This document shows, in pieces, positions 55,567 to 63,535 of a stretch of DNA of 64,000 nucleotides. The position numbers and the translations under genes are program-made. How positions within the stretch are numbered: the first letter of the stretch is position 1; each line of letters starts with the position of its first letter. The notes beneath the pieces were generated by a model. It searched no databases and had not been told where the DNA came from. It was given only the letters and a program-made list of their open reading frames with translations. The stretch lies in NCBI RefSeq assembly GCF_000316645.1, contig NC_019684.1, positions 2,695,501 through 2,759,500 on the forward strand, written 5' to 3'. This DNA comes from Nostoc sp. PCC 7524. GTDB lineage: Bacteria; Cyanobacteriota; Cyanobacteriia; Cyanobacteriales; Nostocaceae.

Positions 55567-56505
55567 ATGGTTTTTTTTCAAAAAGACGAACAATTAGAAA
55601 ATCTGGGTAATGGCATTTTAGAGGCTACTTGGTCGGAATTTCCGGCTTTAGCCCGTAACCAAGTGGCGCTGACTTGGATTGTTTATGATCCGCCAGTCCC
55701 AGTTAATACTGGTGGTGCTTTAACTCCTGATGCTTTTTGGCATCATCCTGTGCGTGGTTTTCAATATCGTGGTGTGGAACGTATTTATCCAGCGAGTGTA
55801 GTTAAGCTGTTTTACTTGGTAGCAGCTAACGAATGGATAGAAAAAGGCATGATCCAAACCTCGAAGGAATTGGAACGTGCTTTGCGCGATATGATTGTTG
55901 ATTCTAGCAATGATGCTACCAGCTTAGTGGTAGATATTTTGACTGGCTCGACATCAGGGCCAGAGTTACCACCAGGCCCTTTTGAAACTTGGCAGCAGCA
56001 GCGTCATTTTATCAATCGCTACTACCACTCTTTGGGGTGGGAAGACATGGAAACAATCAATGTCTGCCAAAAAACTTGGGGTGATGGCCCCTATGGACGA
56101 GATCGGGCATTTTATGGTGAGATGTTCGAGAATCGCAATATGGTAACTACGAATGCAACTGCTCGGTTGTTACATAGTATTGTTGGAGGTGTAGCGGTTT
56201 CCAGTATGCGATCGCAACAGATGATGGCTTTGCTGCAACGCAGTCTCAACCCCGATAATTTACCCCAGGATGTGGAAGAAGACCAAGTAACAGGTTTTTT
56301 AGGTGGTGGACTTTCCCAAGATGGCCAAATTTGGTCAAAAGCTGGTTGGACAAGTCAAGTTCGTCATGATGCAGCCTATATCGAGCTACCAAATCAACGC
56401 CCTTATTTGTTAGTAGTATTTACTGAAGGCAAAACCCAAGCTCAAAACCGTCAAATTCTACCATTTATTTCTGGTTTAGTCGCTCAAGCAGTTGCCAGCC
56501 TTTGA
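55567..56505 (+). CDS. Beta-lactamase-like serine hydrolase (class A fold)
   Basis: A 312-residue protein of the serine beta-lactamase/penicillin-recognising fold. Ser77-Val-Val-Lys80 in IYPASVVKLFYLVAAN is the SxxK motif, SND at 114-116 is the second motif (VDSSNDATSLV), and a KxG stretch occurs as WSKAGWTSQVRHD (~258). No signal peptide is seen. Many cyanobacterial members have no proven antibiotic activity, and a role on muropeptides or small esters or amides is equally possible. It is divergent from the NlpC/P60 gene. Confidence 0.88.
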   Translation: MVFFQKDEQLENLGNGILEATWSEFPALARNQVALTWIVYDPPVPVNTGGALTPDAFWHHPVRGFQYRGVERIYPASVVKLFYLVAANEWIEKGMIQTSKELERALRDMIVDSSNDATSLVVDILTGSTSGPELPPGPFETWQQQRHFINRYYHSLGWEDMETINVCQKTWGDGPYGRDRAFYGEMFENRNMVTTNATARLLHSIVGGVAVSSMRSQQMMALLQRSLNPDNLPQDVEEDQVTGFLGGGLSQDGQIWSKAGWTSQVRHDAAYIELPNQRPYLLVVFTEGKTQAQNRQILPFISGLVAQAVASL

Positions 56506-56601
56506 ATTTAATAGTCAAGTAAAAATATTGCTGCTAATAAACTCGCCCAGAGGTTTGCGCTTCGCCCATGCTACGCGGACAAATTGTTTGTGTTTTAAAA
56601 G

Positions 56602-56634
56602 CCTACACCGTAATGCTTTGCAGTACGGTGTAGG
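56602..56634. terminator. Perfect 11-bp hairpin between convergent genes
   Basis: CCTACACCGTA and TACGGTGTAGG form a perfect 11-bp stem with an 11-base loop between the beta-lactamase-like and HtrA genes. There is no T-run. A GC-rich dispersed repeat (TTTGCGCTTCGCCCATGCTACGC) is just upstream at ~56550. Confidence 0.6.
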
Positions 56635-56645
56635 TCGTTCACTTC

Positions 56646-57863
56646 CTAGGAAGCATTTTGTAACTCAGCTGTGCGTACAGATAGTTGTTGTACCTGATTA
56701 CCGCGTTGTATTTTCACCTGTAAAACTTGACCTAGGCGACTATTTTCTACAACATTCTGTAACTGTTCTGCTTTGGTGATAGCTTGGCCATCAACTTGCA
56801 CAATTACATCCCCGCGACGGATACCAGCACGAGCAGCTGGAGAATTGGGTATAACTCGCATTACCAAAACCCCATTGACTTCTGGAATGGTGAAGGAAGA
56901 ATTGGGGTCTGTGTTATTTTGTTTTGCTAACTGGGGTGTTAAAGTTACCATTTGCACACCTAGATAGGGGTGAGCAACTCTACCATCTCGTTGCAACTGT
57001 TCGGCGATCGCTTTAGCTTTATCTATAGGAATAGCAAAGCCAATACCCATAGCATCAGCCCGAATCGCTGTATTAATCCCAATTACTTCGCCTCTGTCAT
57101 TCAGCAAAGGGCCGCCGGAGTTACCAGGGTTAATGGCTGCATCGGTTTGGATAAAGTCTAACCGCTTGTCAGAGATACCCACTTGGGCGCTAGAACGCTT
57201 GAGGGTGCTGACAATACCCAAGGTGACGGTATTATCAAAACCTAGAGGATTACCCACTGCGATCGCCCAGTCTCCCACCTGTACATTACTAGAAGCACCC
57301 AAAGGCGCAACCGGTAAACTGTTACCAGCATTGATTTTTACCACAGCCAAATCTGTAACTTCATCAATACCTTGAACTTTGCCGTCAAAAGTACGACCAT
57401 CTTTGAGTCTGACAGTCACGCGATCGGCTTTATCCACCACATGGGCATTAGTTAAAATTGAGCCACTCTTATCAATAATAAAGCCAGAACCTAGACCGCG
57501 CATTTGTTCAGGCGGTAACTGTCCTTGAAAACTGTCACCAAAAAAGCGCCGGAAAAAAGGGTCTTCCATAAATGGATCAATACGGCGAGTAATAGTGCGT
57601 TCTGTATCAATCCTTACTACTGCTGGCCCAACGCGATTAACGGCAGCTGTGACAAAGCTACTGTTACCTACAGCAGTAACTGCTGGTGATTGCCTTTGAG
57701 CAATCATTTCTGGCACATCCACAGTTGTAGGAGGATTCGGTGCAGGTTCTGCCTGGGAAGGCAAAACACGCAGACTACTTACTGTTAGCGCAACTCCTAG
57801 AATTATGGCTAATACATGGGTGCTGAGTTGGCGTATAGATCGGGGTAGTTTGGTAAATCGCAT
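56646..57863 (-). CDS. HtrA/Deg-family trypsin-like serine protease with PDZ domain
   Basis: A 405-residue exported protease (HhoA/HhoB/HtrA group) involved in quality control of periplasmic or thylakoid-lumen proteins. A signal peptide or anchor (~15-38) is followed by a linker and the protease with His141 ([10 protein letters not shown]), Asp171 ([10 protein letters not shown]) and Ser249 ([12 protein letters not shown]). One C-terminal PDZ domain (~300-395: [29 protein letters not shown]) completes it. The ATG at 57863 is preferred over a GTG six bases upstream because of ribosome-site spacing. Confidence 0.93.
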   Translation of the reverse strand: MRFTKLPRSIRQLSTHVLAIILGVALTVSSLRVLPSQAEPAPNPPTTVDVPEMIAQRQSPAVTAVGNSSFVTAAVNRVGPAVVRIDTERTITRRIDPFMEDPFFRRFFGDSFQGQLPPEQMRGLGSGFIIDKSGSILTNAHVVDKADRVTVRLKDGRTFDGKVQGIDEVTDLAVVKINAGNSLPVAPLGASSNVQVGDWAIAVGNPLGFDNTVTLGIVSTLKRSSAQVGISDKRLDFIQTDAAINPGNSGGPLLNDRGEVIGINTAIRADAMGIGFAIPIDKAKAIAEQLQRDGRVAHPYLGVQMVTLTPQLAKQNNTDPNSSFTIPEVNGVLVMRVIPNSPAARAGIRRGDVIVQVDGQAITKAEQLQNVVENSRLGQVLQVKIQRGNQVQQLSVRTAELQNAS

Positions 57864-57918
57864 ATTCACAACCTAATCTAGAAGCCTAATTGTTACCTAA
57901 TAGTGACAACTCTATCTA

Positions 57919-58125
57919 AGAGGATGTTTGAAAAGTTCCTATTGGTGTAGCAAAACATTTCAGATCCCCCTAAATCCACGACACTTGCTTTAAGCCGGGA
58001 AACCCGTCCAACGCAGTGTCTCCCCTTAAAAAGGGGGACTTTGATTCTTGTTCCCCCCTTTTGAAGCAGTAGGGGGGATCTGAATGTACTTAAAGTCACA
58101 GCCGAACACTTTTCAAACACGCTCT
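57919..58125. mobile_element. MITE-like element with 18-bp terminal inverted repeats
   Basis: AGAGGATGTTTGAAAAGT (57919-57936) and ACTTTTCAAACACGCTCT (58108-58125) are inverted copies with two differences, enclosing 207 bases with internal CCCCCT/AGGGGG-rich hairpins and no gene. Ends of this kind occur on small non-autonomous elements of the IS630-Tc1-like type. The 75-codon frame on the minus strand is a by-product. Confidence 0.6.
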
Positions 58126-58143
58126 AAAGTTATTTTGACAAAT

Positions 58144-58319
58144 AGGGGAATAATCCTTGAGTCTTGACGTTGGCTCTCAGCTTCAGGTTTCGCTGTGTCT
58201 GCCCAGAGATTTCATCAGTTCATAACGCGAGCCACCTGTAGTTAAAGTTAATTGAAGATTTGTCCTCATAGCCATTATGGCAATTTACCCTTGGAAGGTT
58301 CGGATTTTACCCCTTTTTT
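58144..58319 (+). ncRNA. Candidate structured RNA (6S-like architecture)
   Basis: GGGGAATAATCC (58145-58156) can pair with GGATTTTACCCC (58302-58313), closing a ~170-base region whose two ends are held together. A T6 run follows immediately (58314-58319). Inside, TGGCTC can pair with GAGCCA around a ~50-base bubble/loop. A TATTTT box lies eight bases upstream of the start. This overall plan and length fit 6S RNA, but no sequence signature was recognised with certainty. Confidence 0.3.
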
Positions 58320-58459
58320 GGGGATTCGAGACTAGGTATTGGGATCTGAAAATTGGCTAAAAATTCTTCCTCGCCTTCCTCTGCTCCTCTGCTTTTTCCT
58401 AACCTCTAAAATCCAGTATTAGGCTAGGATTTTAAGTATTACCAGTGCTTTGATAACTC

Positions 58460-58870
58460 ATGAACGGCTCAAAACGATTAGCGAAAGAATCTTTTCCCGT
58501 AACCCAGCCAGCAGAACACTCCCACAGCCATGATCCAGAACTCGATCATCACAACCACATAGATCATACTCATGGGCAGACTGAACATCATCATCCTCAC
58601 GTCCACAGTGAAGAATCTCTCAAGCGAATTGTCAATCGGCTATCACGTATAGAAGGACATATTCGGGGTATCAAGACAATGGTGCAACAAAGTAGCCCTT
58701 GTCCTGATGTGTTGTTGCAAATCGCTGCTGTGCGGGGCGCTTTGGATAAGTTAGCCAGAATCGTTTTAGATGAACATTTAACTGAGTGTATCGCCAGAGC
58801 TGCAAAAGAAGGTGATATAGATGTAGAAATTGAGCAACTGAAAGCTGCTTTAGACAGGTTTTTACCTTAA
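58460..58870 (+). CDS. CsoR/RcnR/InrS-family metal-sensing repressor with His-rich N-terminus
   Basis: A 136-residue member of the DUF156/CsoR family of helical metal-responsive repressors. Residues 20-49 hold 13 histidines, an extra metal-binding tail. The core starts SLKRIVNRLSRIEGHIRGIK (53-72). The metal triad is Cys81, His106 and Cys110, with the CsoR spacing C-x24-H-x3-C. The His-rich tail plus this triad resembles the nickel sensor InrS of Synechocystis, although copper cannot be excluded. No metal exporter gene is adjacent, so the target is elsewhere. Confidence 0.9.
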   Translation: MNGSKRLAKESFPVTQPAEHSHSHDPELDHHNHIDHTHGQTEHHHPHVHSEESLKRIVNRLSRIEGHIRGIKTMVQQSSPCPDVLLQIAAVRGALDKLARIVLDEHLTECIARAAKEGDIDVEIEQLKAALDRFLP

Positions 58871-58896
58871 AAAATCAGATATTTTTCAGTCAAGTA

Positions 58897-59442
58897 TTAT
58901 TCAATACTTTTTATGTTTGTAGACTTGATTTGAAAATCATAAGCAATTTGTAATAACCCAGTATCAAATTTCGTGACATCTTTCAAAATCAGCATCGTCT
59001 CAAGAGTGGAATCATGCAAAATTAATGGGATACCACTCCCTAAGATAATGGGATGGATTGAAAGAATTAGTTCATCGATAAAACCATGCTTGAGAAACCA
59101 ATGAATTATTCGCGCTCCTCCAACTAACCAAATATCACGTCCTTTGGTTTGACGTATTTGATTGATAAAGTCTTGCCAATTACTACTGATAAATTTCACA
59201 TTGTCATCTTTTTCACTTGACTGGTTTTGAGAAAATACAAATGCTTCCTTACCTGTGTAGGGATATTCTCCAAAACCTAGAATCTGCTGATATGTCTTGT
59301 TACCCATGATAACTGTATCAACTTGGTTAAAGAACTCTGTATAACCATAATCTTGATCAGTGAATAGCCAATCTATCTCTCCCGATTCTCTTGCAATATA
59401 ACCATCAAGGCTAGCAGCGATGAACAAACGAATTTTTCGCAT
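58897..59442 (-). CDS. Dihydrofolate reductase-fold protein (RibD C-terminal-like)
   Basis: A 181-residue protein of the DHFR/RibD reductase-like family. KIRLFIAASLDGYIARESGE is the N-terminal strand-loop, TVIMGNKTYQQILGFGEYPY and RDIWLVGGARIIHWFLKHG (GG loop for NADPH) follow, then DELILSIHPIILGSGIPL. Such single-domain proteins are unassigned reductases and not the folate enzyme itself. The ATG at 59442 fits. It is convergent with the CsoR-type gene, 26 bases between stops. Confidence 0.88.
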   Translation of the reverse strand: MRKIRLFIAASLDGYIARESGEIDWLFTDQDYGYTEFFNQVDTVIMGNKTYQQILGFGEYPYTGKEAFVFSQNQSSEKDDNVKFISSNWQDFINQIRQTKGRDIWLVGGARIIHWFLKHGFIDELILSIHPIILGSGIPLILHDSTLETMLILKDVTKFDTGLLQIAYDFQIKSTNIKSIE

Positions 59443-59543
59443 AGTTTTTCTCTTGCAGATTAATTAGTCATTGCAACACATCTTTTATTAGACGCATATC
59501 ACGTCTCTACAAGGGGTTTATCTGTCGCTTTCTTATGTGATTT

Positions 59544-60362
59544 ATGATTTTGGAAAATTATCAATTTCACTATAATTTAATTAGTAATACAGACAAACCG
59601 TTCATCATTTTCTTGCATGGCTTTATGGGTAATATTCATGAATTTGATGAAGCCATAAAATTTCTAGGGGATGATTTTTCATATTTAACACTTGACCTTC
59701 CTGGTCATGGCAAGACCCAAGTTTTGGGCGGTGATGAATATTATACAATGGCGAATACTGCCGCAGCTATTATTAGCTTATTACAGCAATTAAATATAAC
59801 CAAATGCTTTTTAGTAGGTTATTCAATGGGGGGCAGATTAGCGTTATATTTAACTCTACATTTTCCTGAATATTTTGATAAAGTTATCTTAGAATCAGCT
59901 TCTCCAGGTTTAGCAACAGAAACAGAACGATTAGATAGAGTTAAACGTGATGCTCAAATAGCAAGAAAGTTAGCTAGGAGTTTAGACAAGAATGATTTTG
60001 CAATTTTTCTATTAAACTGGTACAATCAGCCAATCTTCGGTTATGTAAAAAACCATACAGGTTTTAATGATGTGCTAGAAAATCGGTTACAGAATTGCCC
60101 AACTGAATTAGCTAAGTCATTGCAATTTATGGGAACTGGTAGCCAGCCATCCTTATGGGAAAAACTTACAGATAATCAAGTTCCTCTACTATTATTAGTG
60201 GGTGAAAAAGACGAAAAGTTCATAGATATTAATAAAGAAATTGCTAAAATATGCCAAGTATCACAGCTAAAAATAATTCCTAATGCCGCACATAATATTC
60301 ACTTTGAAAATACTTTAGATTTTGTACATCACCTCAAATTTTTCTTGAGAGATGACTTATAA
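59544..60362 (+). CDS. menH: 2-succinyl-6-hydroxy-2,4-cyclohexadiene-1-carboxylate synthase
   Basis: A 272-residue alpha/beta hydrolase that eliminates pyruvate in the phylloquinone (menaquinone-type) pathway needed for photosystem I. The oxyanion region is FLHGFMGNIHEFD, the nucleophile elbow VGYSMGGRLAL (Ser ~94), TLDLPGHGKT and ILESASPGL match MenH. The acid and His lie in LLLVGEKDEKF and NAAHNIHFEN. It is not clustered with other men genes here. Confidence 0.88.
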   Translation: MILENYQFHYNLISNTDKPFIIFLHGFMGNIHEFDEAIKFLGDDFSYLTLDLPGHGKTQVLGGDEYYTMANTAAAIISLLQQLNITKCFLVGYSMGGRLALYLTLHFPEYFDKVILESASPGLATETERLDRVKRDAQIARKLARSLDKNDFAIFLLNWYNQPIFGYVKNHTGFNDVLENRLQNCPTELAKSLQFMGTGSQPSLWEKLTDNQVPLLLLVGEKDEKFIDINKEIAKICQVSQLKIIPNAAHNIHFENTLDFVHHLKFFLRDDL

Positions 60363-60440
60363 ACAAGTTTTGGGCTTCTCGTCCTACATAAGAAAATCTA
60401 AAGAAATAGAAGATATTCCCTATTCCCTATTCCCTAACTA

Positions 60441-61166
60441 CTAATTTTTTGGCTTGTTTTGAGTGTTACTTTTGGGGGTAGGTGCTGGAGCTGCATTAGC
60501 GGCATCTGGTGGTTGAGCTATTTTTAATTCTTCTTGCAGCATTTTCTGATAAATCCTAGGTAGAGAGCTACTAATAGAATTAGTTTCTATGCCATAACCC
60601 AAACTTGTCCAAGTAGGGGAAAGTCGCCGCAAAACTTCGTTAATTTTTCCTTGTTGCAATAATTGGGAAATATCAACTCCCCAAACATTGGAATCATTCA
60701 ACCAACGGTAAACTACTACATCTTGATATTCTGGTTCAAAACTATAAGTAGACCAAAACATCATTTGCGATCGCTTGGGGTGATAGCGAGGAGCGATATG
60801 ATACCAAGTAGTATTAATGATTTGATATCTGCCAGCCGCAGTGGAACAATTACCTGTGTTTGGTCCTACGGGAATAGTGACGCATATCTCAGGATGCTTA
60901 CTTAAGTCAGTGATTTGTTGTCCACCATACAAAAGAGAATAGGGACGGTTGCTATTGGCTTCACTGGCTGCAATGGTTCGCATCAAAGCACGGATGTAGG
61001 GATCGCCGCCTTGCATCACCAAAGGTGGTAAGTTATTTCTAAAAATGGGATCAGAAGGCGATCGCAAGTCCCCAAACACATACCATTGAAATAAGTAAAC
61101 AAAGCCGAGAAGCGCGGCTATGGGACCAATAAATTTTTCAACACCTTTGAGTTCAACGCCTTTCAG
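60441..61166 (-). CDS. Lysozyme-like glycoside hydrolase with N-terminal membrane anchor
   Basis: A 241-residue protein with a lambda-type muramidase domain (ALMRTIAASEANSNRPYSLL with the likely catalytic Glu, then GRYQIINTTWYHIAPRY and WGVDISQLLQQG). The GTG at 61079 would start after a hydrophobic segment that the frame clearly continues (EKFIGPIAALLGFVYLFQW). Upstream the frame is open to a TAA. AAGGAG at 61174-61179 stands exactly seven bases before a CTG at 61164-61166, the best-supported start. The Pro/Ala/Asn-rich C-terminus may be a linker. It probably trims septal or junctional peptidoglycan from the membrane. Confidence 0.78.
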   Translation of the reverse strand: MKGVELKGVEKFIGPIAALLGFVYLFQWYVFGDLRSPSDPIFRNNLPPLVMQGGDPYIRALMRTIAASEANSNRPYSLLYGGQQITDLSKHPEICVTIPVGPNTGNCSTAAGRYQIINTTWYHIAPRYHPKRSQMMFWSTYSFEPEYQDVVVYRWLNDSNVWGVDISQLLQQGKINEVLRRLSPTWTSLGYGIETNSISSSLPRIYQKMLQEELKIAQPPDAANAAPAPTPKSNTQNKPKN

Positions 61167-61314
61167 AGTCTTACTCCTTGCAAATGCTCTCTCTTAGCTA
61201 ACAACAACAACTGATGCACTCATTTCGGTAAATTAGTGCTGAGTGGCGAGTTCTGAGTGGATATTTTAACTCAGCACGCTGCTCAACGCCCCGCTTCCGC
61301 TAACAGCACTATAC

Positions 61315-61971
61315 TTAGCACTGCTGAAATAATTCTGTAAAACTCTTGGGACTAGCTTCAGGTTTAGCAACTATCTCGACAATTTTGTTGCGTGCGGCTG
61401 GCTCAAATAGCGCCTCTACACATACTTGGGCAACTTTCTGCCGAGGAATACTACCATCGAATAATGTATCAGCACTTTGCATGACAATAGAATCTGAATT
61501 ATCTTCATTTTTTAGTCCACCAGGACGGACAATGGTGTAGTTCAGACCACTTTTTTGGAGATATTCCTCTGCTTGCTTTTTCCACACCAAAATTAGCCAA
61601 AACAAGTTTAACGGATGAAAAAACTGGGAGACACACAAAGAAGTTACTAAAACAAAATTTTCAATCCCCTTGGCTTTGGCTACATCCACTAAATTTTTAG
61701 TGCCTTCATAATCTACCTTGTAAGGTCCGGTAATATCAAAACTTGGTTTTGCACCAGTCGCACACAGCACAACTGTACTATCTCCCAAGGCAGTAGTTAA
61801 GCTTTGTGGGTTTAAGACATCACCAACCACTAACTCAGCATCAGGCGGCAAAATGGCTCTAGCCGTCTGTATATCCCGTACCAAAGCACGCACAGGGATA
61901 TTCCGCGCTACCAACTCTTGTACAATCCGGCGACCTGTTTCACCTGTCGCCCCGGCTACAAATGCTTTCAT
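61315..61971 (-). CDS. SDR-like NAD(P)-binding protein (NmrA/Tic62-like)
   Basis: A 218-residue atypical short-chain dehydrogenase. The N-terminal cofactor loop is AFVAGATGETGRRIVQEL (GxxGxxG, residues ~4-20). PVRALVRDIQ and LVVGDVLNPQSL follow, then NYTIVRPGGLKNED. The catalytic Tyr-x3-Lys of classical SDRs is absent, as in NmrA and Tic62-type redox sensors, so it may sense NADP(H) or act as a scaffold. The ATG at 61971 is preferred over a TTG two codons upstream. Confidence 0.88.
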   Translation of the reverse strand: MKAFVAGATGETGRRIVQELVARNIPVRALVRDIQTARAILPPDAELVVGDVLNPQSLTTALGDSTVVLCATGAKPSFDITGPYKVDYEGTKNLVDVAKAKGIENFVLVTSLCVSQFFHPLNLFWLILVWKKQAEEYLQKSGLNYTIVRPGGLKNEDNSDSIVMQSADTLFDGSIPRQKVAQVCVEALFEPAARNKIVEIVAKPEASPKSFTELFQQC

Positions 61972-62151
61972 GATCAACGCTATCCTGAGAAACTAAGTAC
62001 GTGATTGATTTGTTCTATATTGTAGTGATTTTATGAAGTTCATGACAGATTTATAAGTTTTCGGTCAAAATGGAAGTTTAGTGCTAAGAGACCCAAACAA
62101 ACTGGGAATCATTAATTTATAGACAAACGCCAAATCAGAGGGGAATGCTTC

Positions 62152-62808
62152 ATGCTTTCAACAAACGGCGAGTATCAATCTTTAGATAGAGCAGAAACAG
62201 TTGTACCCGTCGCTTCCAACCTACCAGAAACTGAGGTCAACGCCACAGAAATACCTGTAGGGACAGCAACCAGGTTTTATGGTCGCTACGCCGACTGTAT
62301 GGAAATGTTCGCCCCAGCCCCTATGGTAGCTGATTATCTCAATACTCATGCTGGCTGGTTTTCGCGCTGTGCTGAACCGATGAAAGTACAACCATTGGGA
62401 GAAAACGGTTACGCGCTCATCATCGGACGTTTTGGCTCTTTTGGTTATGAAGTAGAGCCGAAAATTGGCTTGGAACTGTTACCTCCTGACGAGGGAGTTT
62501 ATCGCATTCGCACCATTCCTATTCCTGACTATCAACCACCTGGTTATGATGTAGACTATCGGGCATCATTACACTTACAAGAAGATTTGGGTGAAGTCAC
62601 GCGAGTGGAATGGGAATTAGATTTAGTCGTTTGTCTACACTTTCCGCGATTTATCCAGCGTTTGCCCAAGTCTTTAATTCAGTCTACTGGCGATCGCCTA
62701 TTAAACCAAATCGTGCGCCAAGTTTCCCGCCGCTTAACTCGCAAAGTCCAAGAAGATTTTCACCAATCTCAAGGAATTCCCTTCCCTGATAAGTTCAAGA
62801 GAAAGTGA
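62152..62808 (+). CDS. DUF1997 domain-containing protein
   Basis: A 218-residue protein of the cyanobacterial/plastid DUF1997 family. ATRFYGRYADCMEMFAPAP begins the domain at ~40; CAEPMKVQPLGENGYALIIG and GSFGYEVEPKIGLELLPP, then TRVEWELDLVVCLHFPRFI follow, ending in a basic helix (RLTRKVQEDFHQSQG). Function unknown; the family is limited to oxygenic phototrophs. Clear ribosome site (GAGGGG) before the ATG. Confidence 0.9.
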   Translation: MLSTNGEYQSLDRAETVVPVASNLPETEVNATEIPVGTATRFYGRYADCMEMFAPAPMVADYLNTHAGWFSRCAEPMKVQPLGENGYALIIGRFGSFGYEVEPKIGLELLPPDEGVYRIRTIPIPDYQPPGYDVDYRASLHLQEDLGEVTRVEWELDLVVCLHFPRFIQRLPKSLIQSTGDRLLNQIVRQVSRRLTRKVQEDFHQSQGIPFPDKFKRK

Positions 62809-62828
62809 TGATTTAGTCAATCGTCCAA

Positions 62829-62873
62829 AGTCAAAAGTTAATAGTCCATAGAATTAACTATTGACTTTTGACT
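62829..62873. terminator. Long hairpin between convergent DUF1997 and DUF4079 genes
   Basis: AGTCAAAAGTTAATAGT (62829-62845) pairs with ACTATTGACTTTTGACT (62857-62873), 16 of 17 positions, across an 11-base loop. It sits between the two stop codons and could stop both transcripts. Its units resemble the TTGACT heptamers of this genome, so it may be repeat-derived. Confidence 0.6.
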
Positions 62874-62878
62874 CTTGA

Positions 62879-63349
62879 CTAAGCCTGAGAAAGAATTCTT
62901 TGGACGATTTCTACACCGGTGATAGCCTGCCAGGTAAAAAGTCCTAAAATTGCAAAGTTTAATAAAATGTGAGTTACTCTCGCCCAGTTTGCTCCTTTTT
63001 GCATGAAAGGAGAAAGGGCAGCAGAAAATGCTACTAAACCTGTCATACCTAGCCCAGCTAGCAGGTGTGGCCCCACAAATAACTTACCGTTATTGATATA
63101 GGTAACAGCCATCCCACCAATTGCACCAGCAACCATCAAAGCTAAAATTAATGAGCCAATTTGGTAGTGTTTGATATTATACTTACCTTTAATCAGTTCC
63201 TTCTTTTCTTCCCCTTGTGCGTTGCGAGTACGCTGTACTTGCAACCCTAGGTAAGCAGCATAGAGTGAAAGCGCCAATAACACCCACATCATCATGGGGT
63301 GAAAGAAATTCAGCCAATATTTAACCGAGGGAGATAATTCCAGACTCAT
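62879..63349 (-). CDS. DUF4079 membrane protein
   Basis: A 156-residue membrane protein from the ATG at 63349 with four spans. Recognisable parts are YWLNFFHPMMMWVLLALSLY, VAGAIGGMAVTYINNGKLF, and a final HILLNFAILGLFTWQAITG with conserved histidines that could bind haem as in cytochrome b561-like folds. This is a family common in cyanobacteria, function unknown. An in-frame TTG at 63364 adds five residues and is not preferred. Confidence 0.9.
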   Translation of the reverse strand: MSLELSPSVKYWLNFFHPMMMWVLLALSLYAAYLGLQVQRTRNAQGEEKKELIKGKYNIKHYQIGSLILALMVAGAIGGMAVTYINNGKLFVGPHLLAGLGMTGLVAFSAALSPFMQKGANWARVTHILLNFAILGLFTWQAITGVEIVQRILSQA

Positions 63350-63535
63350 CGTGTTCTCGCCCAATTCTTAAATCTTAATAAAAATTAGCATAATTCTAAG
63401 TACCGTGGGGAAGAAGGGGTGTAGGGGGATGAGGGAGATGAGGGGGAATTTACTCTGCCTCATGCCCAGTCTCTTGCAAAAGTACCTAAAGCATCTGAGA
63501 CTAAAAAATAATATTTCCCTGCTAGAACCTAATTC

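Noticed and set aside
57893..58120. 75-codon minus-strand frame
   Set aside because: Lies within the MITE with inverted ends and has no start signal or homology.
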